DNA of 64,000 bases. Source: Macrocystis pyrifera. Lineage: Eukaryota > Sar > Phaeophyceae > Laminariales > Laminariaceae. A program made the position numbers and the translations under genes. Position 1 is the stretch's first letter. Every line of letters starts with the position of its first letter. Positions 31,188-41,758 of the stretch are shown in pieces. Below the pieces are notes generated by a model. The model saw nothing but the letters and a program-made list of their open reading frames with translations, had not been told where the DNA came from and did no database searches. Where the stretch lies: NCBI GenBank assembly GCA_031763025.1, contig JASSKH010000012.1, positions 124,001-188,000 of the forward strand. The letters are read 5' to 3'.

Positions 31188-34100
31188 ATGGCTCGACGCG
31201 GCATCTCCAGAATTGCTGCAGCTGCCATGTTGTCCTACCTCCGTGGCGGCGTCGCTCAGTACGACAGCTGCACGAACGGCACGGTCACCGACATAGGGAA
31301 CGGGCTGTGCGATGCGGCCAACAACAACCCTTCATGCGGCTACGACGGGGGCGACTGCTGCCCATGCACTTGCGCCGACAGCCCTGCTCACGCGTGTGCC
31401 GACAACGATTTCAACTGCATCTTCCCCACGTACAACGATTCAACAGTCTCCTCCCCCTTCGCCGCCTCCTCCTCCTCCTCCTCCGCCGCCTCCTCCTCCT
31501 CCTCCCGCCTCCTCCTCCACCGCCTCCTCCTCCCCCGAATCGTCGTTGTCGTCGACCTGCGTTGAGGATCAACGAGGTGACGGGTTTTGCAACATCGACA
31601 ACAACAACCCTTCCTGCGATTACGACGGGGGAGATTGCTGTGGGTGCACTTGCGACCACGACGTCTCTGCCACTGTTTGTGGCTCCTTCGGCTTCGACTG
31701 TCGGGACCCAGCCTGCTTTGACCCCATTGTTGTTGCCCAGTACCCCGGCTGCAGCACCGGGGGTTGGATGACGATTGGCGACGGCAGGTGCCAGCCGGAA
31801 AACAATAACCCTTCGTGCGGATACGACGGCGGCGATTGTTGTTTGTGCAGCTGTAGCGGTAGCGCCTGTGTGATCAACAGTTTTAGCTGTTTGGACCCCG
31901 ACGCTGATGACGAGGTGTACGAGTGTAAGAAGCCGCCTCTCGCCGCCCTGCCTTGCTCAGCGGAGGTTCAGCGGGTGTGGGTGGTGGACGATTCGGCGCA
32001 GGCGCAAGCTCTAGCCGCGGCGGTCAACTGTTCCGAGGGGTCGTTCGAGGCGGAGTGGAGAGGAAGCGTGGTCGTGGACAGGCCGATTTATATCGCCGAT
32101 GGGACCGTTCTCACCGTAACGGGCGTCGGGCCGGACGCTCTAATAGACGGAAACGCATCGACGCGGCTGTTTACCGTTGTCAACGCCACCCTGCACGTGA
32201 CCGGCGTCAAAATCGGCTACGGTTCTAGCCCCGTTGGCGGGGCGATAGCTGCGGCAGGGTCCAGCTTGACGTTCAATCAGACGGAATTTGTCGGAAACAG
32301 AGCAGATAGCAACGGGGGCGCTATCCATGTGTCCGACGGCTCTAGCTTGTCCTGTGCTGGGGGGACATTCGCATACAATAGCGCGGGGGTCCAGAGGTGG
32401 CGCCATGTACGTGACCGGCAGCTCCGTTGTTTCGTGCGGTGGCTTGTGGTTCAACAATGTCGCCGTCGATAGCGCGGGCGCGCTTATGGTAGCCGATGGT
32501 TCCAGCGTGTCTTGGAGCGATGACACAGTTTTCGCCTACAACGTTGCCGATAGGTTCGGTGGTGCGGTGTACGCCTTGTTCGGCTCGAGCGTGTCGTGGA
32601 ACGCCTCCGATACTCAGTTTTTGTCCAACAGCGTCGGGTTTTTCGGCGGAGCTGTGTTCATCAACCAGGGCTCAAGCGTGTCGTGGACCGGCGCGACAAC
32701 GTTCGACTCCAACAGCGCTATATCAGAGATCGGCGCAGGCGGAGCTCTGGCGGTAATCTCGGCCTCGAACGCCTCATGGAGCGGTGTGGCGACCTACATG
32801 AACAATGTCGCGGGAGCTGACGCGGGAGGCGTGTATATTGACGGCGACTCGAACGCCTCGTGGGACGACGGCGTCACAACGTTTACGGACAATGTCGCTC
32901 GAGGTAACGGAGGCGCTGTAGGTGTATCTGGGAACTCTCATGTATTCTGCACAGAAGAAACGACCAGCACGTTCTCCGGAAATTCGGCCGCAAACGGGGG
33001 TGCGATGACGGTTGAAATGTTCTCCAGTATTTCCTTTCGCGGTAACTCTTCCTTCGACAGAAACAGCGCCAATGAAACAGTATTTAATGGCACTGGATTC
33101 GGTGGCGCTGTTTCCGTTTTAGAAAACTCCACCGCCACGTGGCATGGGCTTTTGACGTTCACCGGGAACACTGCCGTCGAAGGAGGCGCCTTGTATGTGG
33201 AAGACGCCGCCGCTTCGTGGAGCGGTGCGACGATGCTGGCATTTAATTTTCGCTTCCCAACAAGGTGGCGCTCTCTACGTGAGGCGTTCAATTGTTTCGT
33301 GGCTTGCACAAACGATTTATTTCGATAATTCGGCCGGCGAAAACGGTGGCGCCCTCTTCGCGGGTTTTCAATTATTTCGTGGAGCGGGGAGACAGATGTT
33401 TTTAACAACGCCGCCGGCGACATCGGTGGCGCCCTCTACGCGCTTGGTTCAAGTGTTTCGTGGATTGGGGAGACAAGATTTTTGAACAACTCGGGCGGCG
33501 CTGCGTTTCTTGCAACATCGACACTTTCTTGGAAGGGAGACACGACGTTCGCACACAACCATCTTGAGGACGGAGTCGGTGGTGCTGCGTTGATGGCGTT
33601 TGTGGATTCCCGTGTGTTTTGGAGTGAAGGATATACTAAGTTTGTGGAAAATCGTGTTCTCTTTAGAGGAGGTGCCGCGTTTGTCGGAGATGGTTCGAAC
33701 GTCTCTTGGACCGGAGATACAGAGTTCGTCGGTAATGAAGCTCAATAAGCGAAGGAGGGGCAGTCTACCTTGATAACGGGGGTAACATGAGCTGGACCGG
33801 AGACACCCGTTTCACGTCGAACGAAGCACTGATCGCGGACGGAGGTGCGATAGCAACAACGGCGTTAACCTCCGGTAGTACCACCACAGACTCGACCCTC
33901 GTCATAAACGGACCCACCACCTTTTCCAAGAACATAGCCGGAGCGAACGGGGGCGGCTTGGCTCTGCTGGGAGCGTGTACTCTGAGAATCAACCCAGCAG
34001 TGGATGTCAGCTTTGTTGGCAATACCGCAGCATTCGCGGGAGGGGCCATCGTTCTGTCAGGTACCAGCGTTGGCCCGGCGTTCACCGACGTGAGTTTAGT

Positions 34101-34479
34101 CTCCAACTCGGCTGAAATTGGGGGTGCTGTCTCTGTATTTGGCTCTGGGACTGAGGAGCCCGGCGATTTTCCCACAACATTCGACCGGTGCCGGTTCATC
34201 GACAACCGGGCAACAGCAACAGGCGGAGCCATAAACAGCGCGGCTGGAAAAGATGCCATTTTCAGCAGCGTCTTCGAGGGCAACTCGGCGGGAACGGGGG
34301 GGGCTCTGAGATTGGCAGGCACGGTATCTATCTACAATTGCTCGTTTGTAGAAAACACTTCGGACGGGGGAGAAGGGGCAGCTGTCTCTAACATCGGCTC
34401 AATGGAGAGAGTCGATGACATCTATTTCGACGGCAACCGGTTCGACTGCCCATCGAGCATGTTCCAGGACTCCAGCACG
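31188..34479 (+). pseudogene. Exon 1 of LNR / beta-helix giant membrane protein gene (frame-broken)
   Basis: The start ATG (31188, context AGCATGGC) opens a signal-peptide-like N-terminus. Three Lin-12/Notch repeats follow, each with NNNPSCxYDGGDCC (near 31320, 31605 and 31805); the first two are separated by a Ser/Pro-rich linker. From about 31960 to 34440 comes a long series of 25-30-residue repeats with GGA(V/L/I)-Y and SSVSW motifs, the POMP-type right-handed beta-helix. LNR modules bind calcium; the helix is an extracellular or cell-wall-facing scaffold. Five one-base frame breaks occur: in the Ser/Pro linker (31440-31540), extra G near 32385, extra T near 33248, missing T near 33366, missing base near 33737. 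Exon 1 ends at a GT donor (34480), phase 0. Confidence 0.8.
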
Positions 34480-35021
34480 GTATGGAATTAGTCTTGTGTG
34501 CGATATTTTTAACGACCTAACAACGCCATAGAGCTTCTTGTGCGCGATATATTTTACGACTTATATATCCTCTACAACTTACCGAGAAAGCATGCCCACG
34601 TGTGGCCGCTATATGAGTTCCTCTCAAGCGAGACAGCGTGCGGCTGCAATACTAGGGTACGACGGGTTTCGGGAAGCGGGATTCGGTGTTAAAAACGCAG
34701 GGAGCGTAGTTCATGCGTGTGCATCGCTAACATATGCTGCTCTTGTTGTGCTGTCGTCCGACTCCACAGACCTAACGTATGTACTCCTTCCGCAGAACCT
34801 TCGTCGGTAGAAACACAAAGTATTTACCTCGACGCAAGACAACAGCTCCGCCGCACCTCGAAAACAGCTCCGTCGCACTCCCCCCCCCAAGGCAGATCTT
34901 CTGAGAAATAGTCAAGCTCATTATATCGCAAAGCCCTCAGAACTGCACCAATATTGTATTTTTCAAATCTAATCTCCATGCTTCGGAACGTAATTGTACT
35001 TGCTGTCTTGTGTGCTGCAAG
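34480..35021 (+). other. Intron 1 of the LNR / beta-helix gene
   Basis: Begins GTATGG directly after the codon ACG and ends CTGCAAG before TCGGTCGAT. Both sides are phase 0, so the join keeps the frame. The 542-bp intron holds no other gene. The acceptor was chosen because the downstream Cys-rich frame starts there. Confidence 0.65.
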
Positions 35022-35298
35022 TCGGTCGATCCATTCGAGGCCGCCTGCCACGGGTGCGAGACCGCGTGCGCACGGTGCAACTTCGCCGAAGGGCTCCTGG
35101 CTCCGATATGCACGGACGTGATGGACCACTCCACAAGCGACGGCGGCAACGTCACCCTGCAAACACTTTCGATTCAGAGGGGTTTCTGGCGAGCCACCGC
35201 GTCCAGTAGAGAGATCCTCGCGTGCTACAATGCCGACGCTTGCCTGGGAGGGATCACGGGGACATCTGGCTACTGCCTCGACGGCTACCAAGGACCAT
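35022..35298 (+). CDS. Exon 2: Cys-rich segment of the LNR / beta-helix protein
   Basis: Codes SVDPFEAACHGCETACARCN and a following stretch ending GTSGYCLDGYQGP, with closely spaced Cys pairs. This resembles the EGF-like Cys-rich connector that follows beta-helices in stramenopile surface proteins. The exon ends CCAT before the donor GTGCGTG, leaving one base of a codon that is completed to Tyr by exon 3 (giving Gly-Pro-Tyr-Cys), which supports the junction. The segment should be extracellular and disulfide-bonded. Confidence 0.75.
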
Positions 35299-35845
35299 GT
35301 GCGTGCTTGATATTATACGTCGGTTTCATTCGGGCGCTTCGGGTAGGATACTCATTATAGGCCATGTGTGGGCATTGATCATAGAACGATTGACGTCTTG
35401 GGAGAGCTTTGTTTGCATGATGTTCTGCAATGCGCGCGTTGTACAGTGGGTTGAGTTCAATGCGTGGCCGCCGGTGCACGCCCCTTTGTAGACGTGGCAC
35501 ACGCTTTGTTTGATGGGCGGTTGTTGACAGAACTACGTAGCCTTTCGCTGACTACCAGTAGTTAGTTGGAAACACTGCAGCAAGTATCGTTGTTTGGTAG
35601 CTTGACTCGTTCCAACATTCCGGCCACTCAGTGCACGGGTACCAGTAGGTAACGAATCAGGGCATTCACGGCCGCGGGATGCAGCAGACGGGGGCTGTTG
35701 ATTCGCCGGATCCTTCTATATCGGCTGTTTAAACCGTCGTTACGACCAACACAAATGTGGACGAAAACGTCGATACCCCCAAAACAAATCGTCATTCTAC
35801 TCCCCCCCGGGTTGGTTGTTGGCTCTTTTTTTCTGTTTTGCTCAG
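35299..35845 (+). other. Intron 2 of the LNR / beta-helix gene
   Basis: Starts GTGCGTG and ends TTTTGCTCAG after a T-rich tract. The phase matches on both sides and the joined reading GYQGPYCSICTDGYS is a continuous EGF-like motif. Confidence 0.8.
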
Positions 35846-36106
35846 ATTGCAGCATTTGCACCGACGGGTACTCGGCACAGCTGAGCTTCATGTGCAGCAA
35901 GTGCTCGGACACCAGCGCCGTCGGCATCGTGGTCGTGGTCGTCCTCGGGATCGGGGCCCTCCTCGTTGCCTTTGCCGTGGTTTCGTACGTGATGTCGGGG
36001 GGAGACCGGTTCGGGCGAGGGACGAGGGCTCGTACAGCGCGTGACGAGGTACATACCGCTCCAATCCGCGAAGATCGTGATCGTGGTTTGGCAGATACTG
36101 ACGCAG
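35846..36106 (+). CDS. Exon 3: end of Cys-rich region and first transmembrane helix
   Basis: Codes YCSICTDGYSAQLSFMCSKC, then a strong transmembrane helix (VGIVVVVVLGIGALLVAFAV) and a basic juxtamembrane stretch with RFGRGTRARTARDE. By the positive-inside rule the Arg-rich side is cytosolic. A consensus donor, GCAG/GTGAGT, ends the exon at 36106 in phase 1. A second donor, GAG/GTACAT after 36048, is phase 0 and is the only one that matches the phase of exon 4. Confidence 0.75.
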
Positions 36107-36867
36107 GTGAGTGGGGTTATAACGTTTGTTCGGTTGGATTTCGTATGCGTGACGTAGGTGTTTGCGCGTGCATCTTGTTTTAGAATTTTGTGGAGAGCTT
36201 ATTTCCATGGTATGTATCGCAAGACAGGAAAAAAAAAAAAGCGATCTGTGTCGGCCATCCCGCCGTTTGCGGCTGCAGATGCTGTAAATGTAGTAGTTTG
36301 GGTGTGCCACCAGACCACTCGTCGCTGTTATTACACGTTAACTGTTGAAACATATAACCATCCTTTACTTTACGTGACTAGCAGACATCCCGGTGGCTTT
36401 GGTGCTCGCTGGGTGTTCGCTGGTTCGACTCTCCCTAGATGATACCCCAACATATTTCCGCTCAAACACATTAGTTTGCTGGATTTATAGTACGAAGGTC
36501 AGGCTTTCTTGTTTAGTTTTCGCCAATTTCTATCCGTATGTTGTTCGCCGGAGAGTACCACCCACGCCAGCCCACAACCACATTATGCGGGGCACAAACC
36601 GGAGAACACTGCCAAACGCCTGCACCGACTACTCTTACGTACAGCGCGCCTGAACAGCCCGTGCTTATACTGCGGAAATATTTTCCAAGCCAAGTTTCCG
36701 TCAGACAACGTTTGACGTTTTTATGCGCGGAAAACCTGAAACTCATGAGCCGCTTCGTACAAATGAGTATTTTTTTTGTCTCATAAGCAAAACTTTGTTC
36801 CAACAGCAACCTTTGTGTGCCTGCATACGCATGCATGTGACCCCCCTATCATCGTTTATCGCACCAG
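36107..36867 (+). other. Intron 3 of the LNR / beta-helix gene (boundaries uncertain)
   Basis: Starts GTGAGT if the strong donor is used and ends at ATCGCACCAG. The strong donor is phase 1 and the acceptor phase 0, so the intron really starts at 36049, or a small exon hides inside, or there is a further base error. No recognisable small exon was found by eye. Confidence 0.5.
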
Positions 36868-37932
36868 TTCGCTTCTGTGGCGAACGTCGTTTACCCCGAC
36901 GTCTACCAGGACTTCTTGGACGGTCTGGACTTCTTCAACTTCGACCTCAGCCGGGTTCTGTCGGCGGGCTGCGTCGTTGACATCGACTTCCACGACCGAC
37001 TGCTGGTCTCCACGACCACCCCCATCGCGGCCTTGCTGTTCCTGGCGTGTACCTACGCCACGGCAGTCCGCATCAACCGCGGAAAGCCTGCGAGCCTCAA
37101 AATCATCCAGAACAAGCACATGTCCATGGTGCTCCTGCTGACGTTTTTGGTGTACTCGAGCGTCAGTTCCACCCTGTTCAAGGCGTTCGCGTGCGAGGAG
37201 CTGGACGACGACAAGCTCTACCTCCGCTCGGACTACCGCATCGAGTGCGATTCCTCGAAACACAGAGGTTTCCAGGCGTACGCGGGCGTGATGATCGCCC
37301 TGTACACGGTGGGCATTCCTTTTCTCTACTTCTGTCTTCTGTTCAGGGATCGCGACGTTTTGAAGATGGACCAAGCCACGAGAGAAGACCCTCCGCGCGT
37401 CACTGTGACCTCCAGCCTGTGGAAGCCGTACACGCCGAAGGTATTCTACTACGAGGTGATCGAGTGCAGCCGGCGGATCCTGCTCGCCGGCGTGGTAGTG
37501 TTCATCTACCCCAACACGGCGGCGCAGGTCGCCGTGACGCTGATGATCGCCTTCGTCTTCGTCGTCATCTCCGAAGGTCTGGCCCCGTACACATCCCCGT
37601 GGGACACCTGGATCAGCCGCATGGGGCACGTGGTCGTGTTCGTCAGCATGTACGTCGCCCTCCTGCTCAAGGTGGATGTGTCAAACGACCGGGCCAATAG
37701 CCAGAAGGTCTTCGAGGCCATCCTCGTGGCCGCCCACGCGTGCCTAATTCTGGTAATGGTGGTCGAAGCCTTCCTGGCGTCGTGCTCGCTGAAGGCGAGG
37801 CCGCGGGAGAACCCGTCGCCCAAGCTCCACGGCAGAAACTCGATGAGCCGTATCGGTGGTAGAGGGAAGAGGGAGGGCACTTACTGGAAAAAGGCAAGTC
37901 TACGGGGTGATGATTCAGACACGGCGTCCTGA
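36868..37932 (+). CDS. Exon 4: multi-pass membrane domain and C-terminus
   Basis: An open 355-codon exon reading FASVANVVYPDVYQDFLDGL, LSAGCVVDIDFHDRLLVST and then about seven hydrophobic segments (near 37020, 37120, 37290, 37480, 37535, 37625 and 37730). Conserved-looking loops include SSLWKPYTPKVFYYEVIECS and PNTAAQVAVTL. It ends with a basic, Ser-rich cytosolic tail and TGA at 37930. I associate this module with C-termini of large stramenopile surface proteins; its activity is unknown. Unlike exon 1 it has no frame break. Confidence 0.8.
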   Translation, partial: FASVANVVYPDVYQDFLDGLDFFNFDLSRVLSAGCVVDIDFHDRLLVSTTTPIAALLFLACTYATAVRINRGKPASLKIIQNKHMSMVLLLTFLVYSSVSSTLFKAFACEELDDDKLYLRSDYRIECDSSKHRGFQAYAGVMIALYTVGIPFLYFCLLFRDRDVLKMDQATREDPPRVTVTSSLWKPYTPKVFYYEVIECSRRILLAGVVVFIYPNTAAQVAVTLMIAFVFVVISEGLAPYTSPWDTWISRMGHVVVFVSMYVALLLKVDVSNDRANSQKVFEAILVAAHACLILVMVVEAFLASCSLKARPRENPSPKLHGRNSMSRIGGRGKREGTYWKKASLRGDDSDTAS

Positions 37933-39235
37933 AAAACGGAAGTTCATGAGGTAGACAGGAGTTGCATCCCGGGCTTCTTCTGTGCTGTCGCGGCCGTGCT
38001 TTATTTTCACCTTGGTACTACAGTGTATTGTCCGAGTGGAATTACTGCTCTACCGTTGAGATTTGTGCTACTGCAGAGCAAAATCACGACTAGGTAGTGC
38101 GTTCAAGGTTACGGGTTTTGGTATATATAGCGCATTCTTCTACGCGTACGGGCGGTTGGTGAGGTGGGCGGTTGGGAGGCGTCTTCTCGCGGTCTTGTTT
38201 TTATGGGTAGAGAGCAACAACAAAATACGTGGGTAGTGAGAAAACCCGTCGACTTGTTAAGTTAAGTATGCTAAATTGTACCAGTAATTGGAACTACGTA
38301 CGATTATTATTTTGTATAGCCTGTGCGAACATGCGAAACACGAGTTTTGTTTTCAAACTGCAACACCCCACACAAGACTCTGTGATATCTAAAATTAAAC
38401 AAGCAAAAGCGGAGCTATACGTACAACATACCGTAAGGGCATACAGTACCGCAGGGTTTTCTAGGGTTGAACATGCTGTATGTTTTGAGGGGATAGGGGG
38501 CGTTGACGTCGTCGTGTATCCAGACAGTTCTTGTTGCCAAAGAGCGACTGAAACAAGGACCGTACTAGTAAGGAACCACTATCAATTAACTTGAACGTGT
38601 AGGACTCCTGATTCATGTGGTTTTAGGGTTAGATTAAGGGGTATATACTGTGTCAGCGTCAAACCATCGAAAACTTGTACTCGTAGCAGCAATTGAGCGG
38701 CAATATTGATAATTTCCATTGCCCCTTCGATCAGCAGATGTACCACGCATGGCGAACGGTTTGCTCAAAGTTGGGCAAGCCAGGGCATTGATCATGAACA
38801 GAACACACCACCGGCTTTTTAGAGAGTATGACATAGTATCGAGAGAAAAATTGCCGGCAATGAAAACTGTTCGCTGTTCGGCATGTCATTTTGGAAGTAG
38901 TTCGCTTGCTTGTACGCAGACACGTTTTTGTCAAGGGCGGCAAGACATCTGCTGTGCGCTGAATTGTTGTGGTGGACAGGAGGTAGGCTGACGGAAAGTG
39001 TGTACTGCAATTTCACCCTGTTTTCTGAGTACCACGTCGATGTGAGAAAGGGTCTCATTTTGTGGCTCGTGTAGAGCGTTCTGGACCGTTTTTGATATAT
39101 TAACCCCAGATGCGGGAAGTGAAGCAGAAGGCGAGGGTATTAAACTCCACCCGCTTCAGGTTCGGAAACGTTAGCACTGCACACACATGGACTGGAGTTG
39201 CTAGTTCGACGGCAAACGTAGTTGGCGTTTGGGTA
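37933..39235. other. Intergenic downstream of the large gene
   Basis: No second gene seen. The 3' end of the large transcript should lie in the first few hundred bases but no clear polyadenylation signal stands out. Open frames are short and without domains. Confidence 0.4.
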
Positions 39236-39850
39236 TTGTTGCCGTTGCCGGTGTCGTTGTTTTGGTTGGGACTGCCGTCATTGTCGTAGTCGTCGCGCTC
39301 AGTCGTTTTCATCTGAGAAAAACGCCGTCATCCTCGTCGCTGTGGTCGCTCTCTGAGTCGTCCTCGTCCGAGGAAATCGTCGCTGTCGTAGCCGTTCTTG
39401 TCTGATAACGTCGTCGTCGTTATGGTTTTTGACGCCACCTTCCTTGCCGTTGTATTACGGGGGTCCATAGTTAACAGGACCTATGGCATACATAAAAAAA
39501 CTATATATTTAGGTATTTTTACTAACAATATTTGGTCCTGTTTACTATGGTCCCCCGTAATAGTCACTCTCTGAGTCGTTTTCGTCAGAGATTGTCGTCG
39601 TCGTCAGTCTTGATGCTACCGTCGTTGTGGTTGTAAGCACTCTCTGAGTCGGTTTCGTCTGAGATTGTCGTCGTCGTAGTCAGTCTCTGTTTTTTTTTCG
39701 TCCGAGAAGCCCCGTCGTCGTCGTCGTAGTCATTCTCCCAGTCGTTTTTATCTTCCAGTCGTTTTCGTCTAACAAAATCGTCGTCGTCGACGTTTTCGAC
39801 GCTACTCCTTTTTTTTCGTTGTCGTTAAAGTCACTCTCTCGTGTTCGTTT
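39236..39850. repeat. Degenerate GTCGTC / CTCTGAGTCGTTTTCGTC repeat
   Basis: Imperfect units of the type CTCTCTGAGTCGTTTTCGTC, then AGAGATTGTCGTCGTCG, about 60-70 bp apart. The array is interrupted by a MITE at 39453-39562 that separates two halves of the same repeat. Confidence 0.8.
39453..39562. mobile_element. 110-bp TA-flanked MITE, copy 1
   Basis: TA-TTACGGGGGTCCATAGTT at the left and its near-complement at the right (ACTATGGTCCCCCGTAA-TA) form inverted repeats of nearly 30 bp around an AT-rich centre with TTTTTACTAACAA. The ends match copies at 43519 and 59115. The TA at each border fits a Tc1/mariner-type target duplication. Confidence 0.88.
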
Positions 39851-40045
39851 GGTCTCTCTAGATGGCAGTTACATACCGGTTGGTACCATTGCTTATTGTG
39901 GATTATGTGAATCTTGACATCTACAGTCTACCGTCTAAGGTTGTAAGTGGTGACGCACGAGGCTCACTTCTTCTCTGCCCCTACCCTGTGGTAGGCCAAT
40001 AATTCATTACCTAAAACATCCATCCATAGACTGTCATGCAGTCTG
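39851..40045. other. Intergenic, no gene seen
   Basis: Short spacer between the GTCGTC repeat and the second copia fragment. Confidence 0.4.
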
Positions 40046-40049
40046 GGCT

Positions 40050-40990
40050 ACCATTGGTTACGAACAAGTGGACAGGGAAAGTAGGTGATAGCGGAGGTCC
40101 GGCACGTGCGCAACGTTGGCTATCAGCGCTGGCACGAGACCGTTTCCGGACCGAAATACTACGATTACGTCGCCGTGTCGTTCAGTCGATCGAGTGGATC
40201 CATCGGCGATGCGTAATTTGAGCTTACACTCTTCACAATTGAGCATGCAATTTGCTTACAGGGCGTCCTGTGAGTAAACGTACCACTATCGAACATCCAG
40301 GCCTCCTCTCTTACCTGCCAAGCTGACTCCCCTTCTCCCGAACCATCACTGCACTCGTCAGTTTGTTTGGTCTTGAATGCTGAGGTCTGGACTGTACCTT
40401 TTATTGGTCGTCGTCCCTCGCCCCAACCTCGATCGCTACCGCCAGCACGGCTTCTTCTTTCGACGAGGGGCAGACATCAGCAGCGTGCCCCCGTCCGATG
40501 CATCGGCTTCATCGATTCTTCGTGGACGTGGGGCAAGCATCAGCAGTGTGCCCCCGTCCTTGGCATCGACTACATCGCTTCGTCGTGCAATCGATCTTCC
40601 AATGACCCTTCTTGCCACACCTATGGCACTTGCCCACTGGGGTTCTTCCGCTGATGGCTTTGGCGCTGCTGCCATCGCCGCCAGCAGCCGCGACCGAGCC
40701 ACCACCCTCCTCGTTGGTGCATCTACCGCCTCGTCCGTGCCGTCCCCGATGTTCGACTTTTTCTCTGTCACTGCCTCCATTTATCCCGCGGCCACCGCCG
40801 CCGCTGCAGCCGGCGCCGGCGTACATAACATGGCCAGCATGGCCAGCATGGCCAGCGTTGGACCCCTTCTTCCTGTTTTCAGAAAGTCGGTGATGCCGCT
40901 CTCGAACAGCCTTGATGGTTTCATCGCTAGTGCTGCTGTACTGCTGCACTGCTGGGGGTGTGGGTGGTTTGGGTGGATAGATCGGTTGGT
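40050..40990 (-). pseudogene. Second copia-type fragment: gag zinc knuckles and protease
   Basis: On the minus strand, 40949-40509 encodes a Gly-rich segment followed by two CCHC knuckles, CHRCGKKGHWKIDC and CSRCQGRGHTADAC. Further down, near 40300, the reading AWMFDSGTFTH matches a copia protease box with its catalytic Asp present. In another frame, 40246-40058 reads LRIADGSTRSTERHGDVIVV and NVAHVPDLRYHLLSL, the conserved block after the protease. It ends near 40050 without integrase or RT. Its knuckle count and protease differ from the element at 3.7-8.3 kb, so it is a different family. Confidence 0.7.
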
Positions 40991-41480
40991 TTTTCGCTCA
41001 CTTGTTGACTAGGATTACGGGTAACGGTTATACTGGGCGTTTGGCACACCTTCTCGCAGCAGCAGCGTCCTTGCGACACTTACTGCGTGCGGCGTGCTTC
41101 CGAGAGGAACTTTGTGCCCGTGCTTCAGTAACTCTTTGTGCGCGGGCTTCCATCTTTGCTACTCTTGCTGATCGAGGAGCAATTGCTCTGGGACCCTGCA
41201 CGACCTCAAGAACTTCCGAAGTGCCGTCACGGTGCTGCTGCTGCTTTGCTGCTGCTGCTGTTGCCTGTTTGATAATTACTCGTATTTACTGTAGGCAGAA
41301 AGCGACCCTGCCAAAACACGTCACAGAATATATCGCAAACCCCATGGGGTCAAGACCTTGCAGACAGAAGCGATCTTGCACGGTCGTTTGCAAGCGGCGG
41401 GCAACGACCTTATTAACGCCGTTAGCCAATCCCGCTGAGCGAGCCATGCTTCTATAAGGTGATGCCACTTTTGATACGAT
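40991..41480. other. CAG-containing stretch, no firm gene
   Basis: A minus-strand reading with Gln/Ala tracts and Arg/Lys-rich helices (41280-41030) could be the N-terminal gag part of the copia fragment, but no motif confirms it. Confidence 0.25.
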
Positions 41481-41499
41481 CGTTGCGCTGTAGCCAATT

Positions 41500-41758
41500 T
41501 GCAAACGATTTAACTGCTCGTACCGACTCTCTGGTAGAAGGGATTGTCTACAAGTGATGGTCCCGGGTGAGCCTGGTTCGCGTAGCTCAAGGCGCAGGGC
41601 TCCGTTGAACCCGAAAGTTGGCCCAGGCTGCTTGTATGTGTATCGTCTATCGATTCGCGCGGTACACACGTCAACGTCGGGAGCGGTTTGGGTCCAGATT
41701 TTGCGCGGATTGGATTTTCCTTGTGACGGGGGACAGACAGACAGACAGACAAATTCGC
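41500..41758. repeat. Repeat-like segment ending in (GACA)n
   Basis: A 200-bp GC-balanced segment that ends in a short GACAGACAGACAGACAGACA microsatellite at 41738-41757. Similar (ACAG)n endings close the 260-bp repeats at 46.0 and 46.8 kb, suggesting a retroposon whose 3' end carries this microsatellite; the bodies differ. Confidence 0.4.

Noticed and set aside
31188..34479. Bacterial contamination (chlamydial-type autotransporter)
   Set aside because: The beta-helix repeats look POMP-like, but LNR modules, GT-AG introns, the multi-pass membrane exon and surrounding eukaryotic transposons show a nuclear eukaryotic gene.
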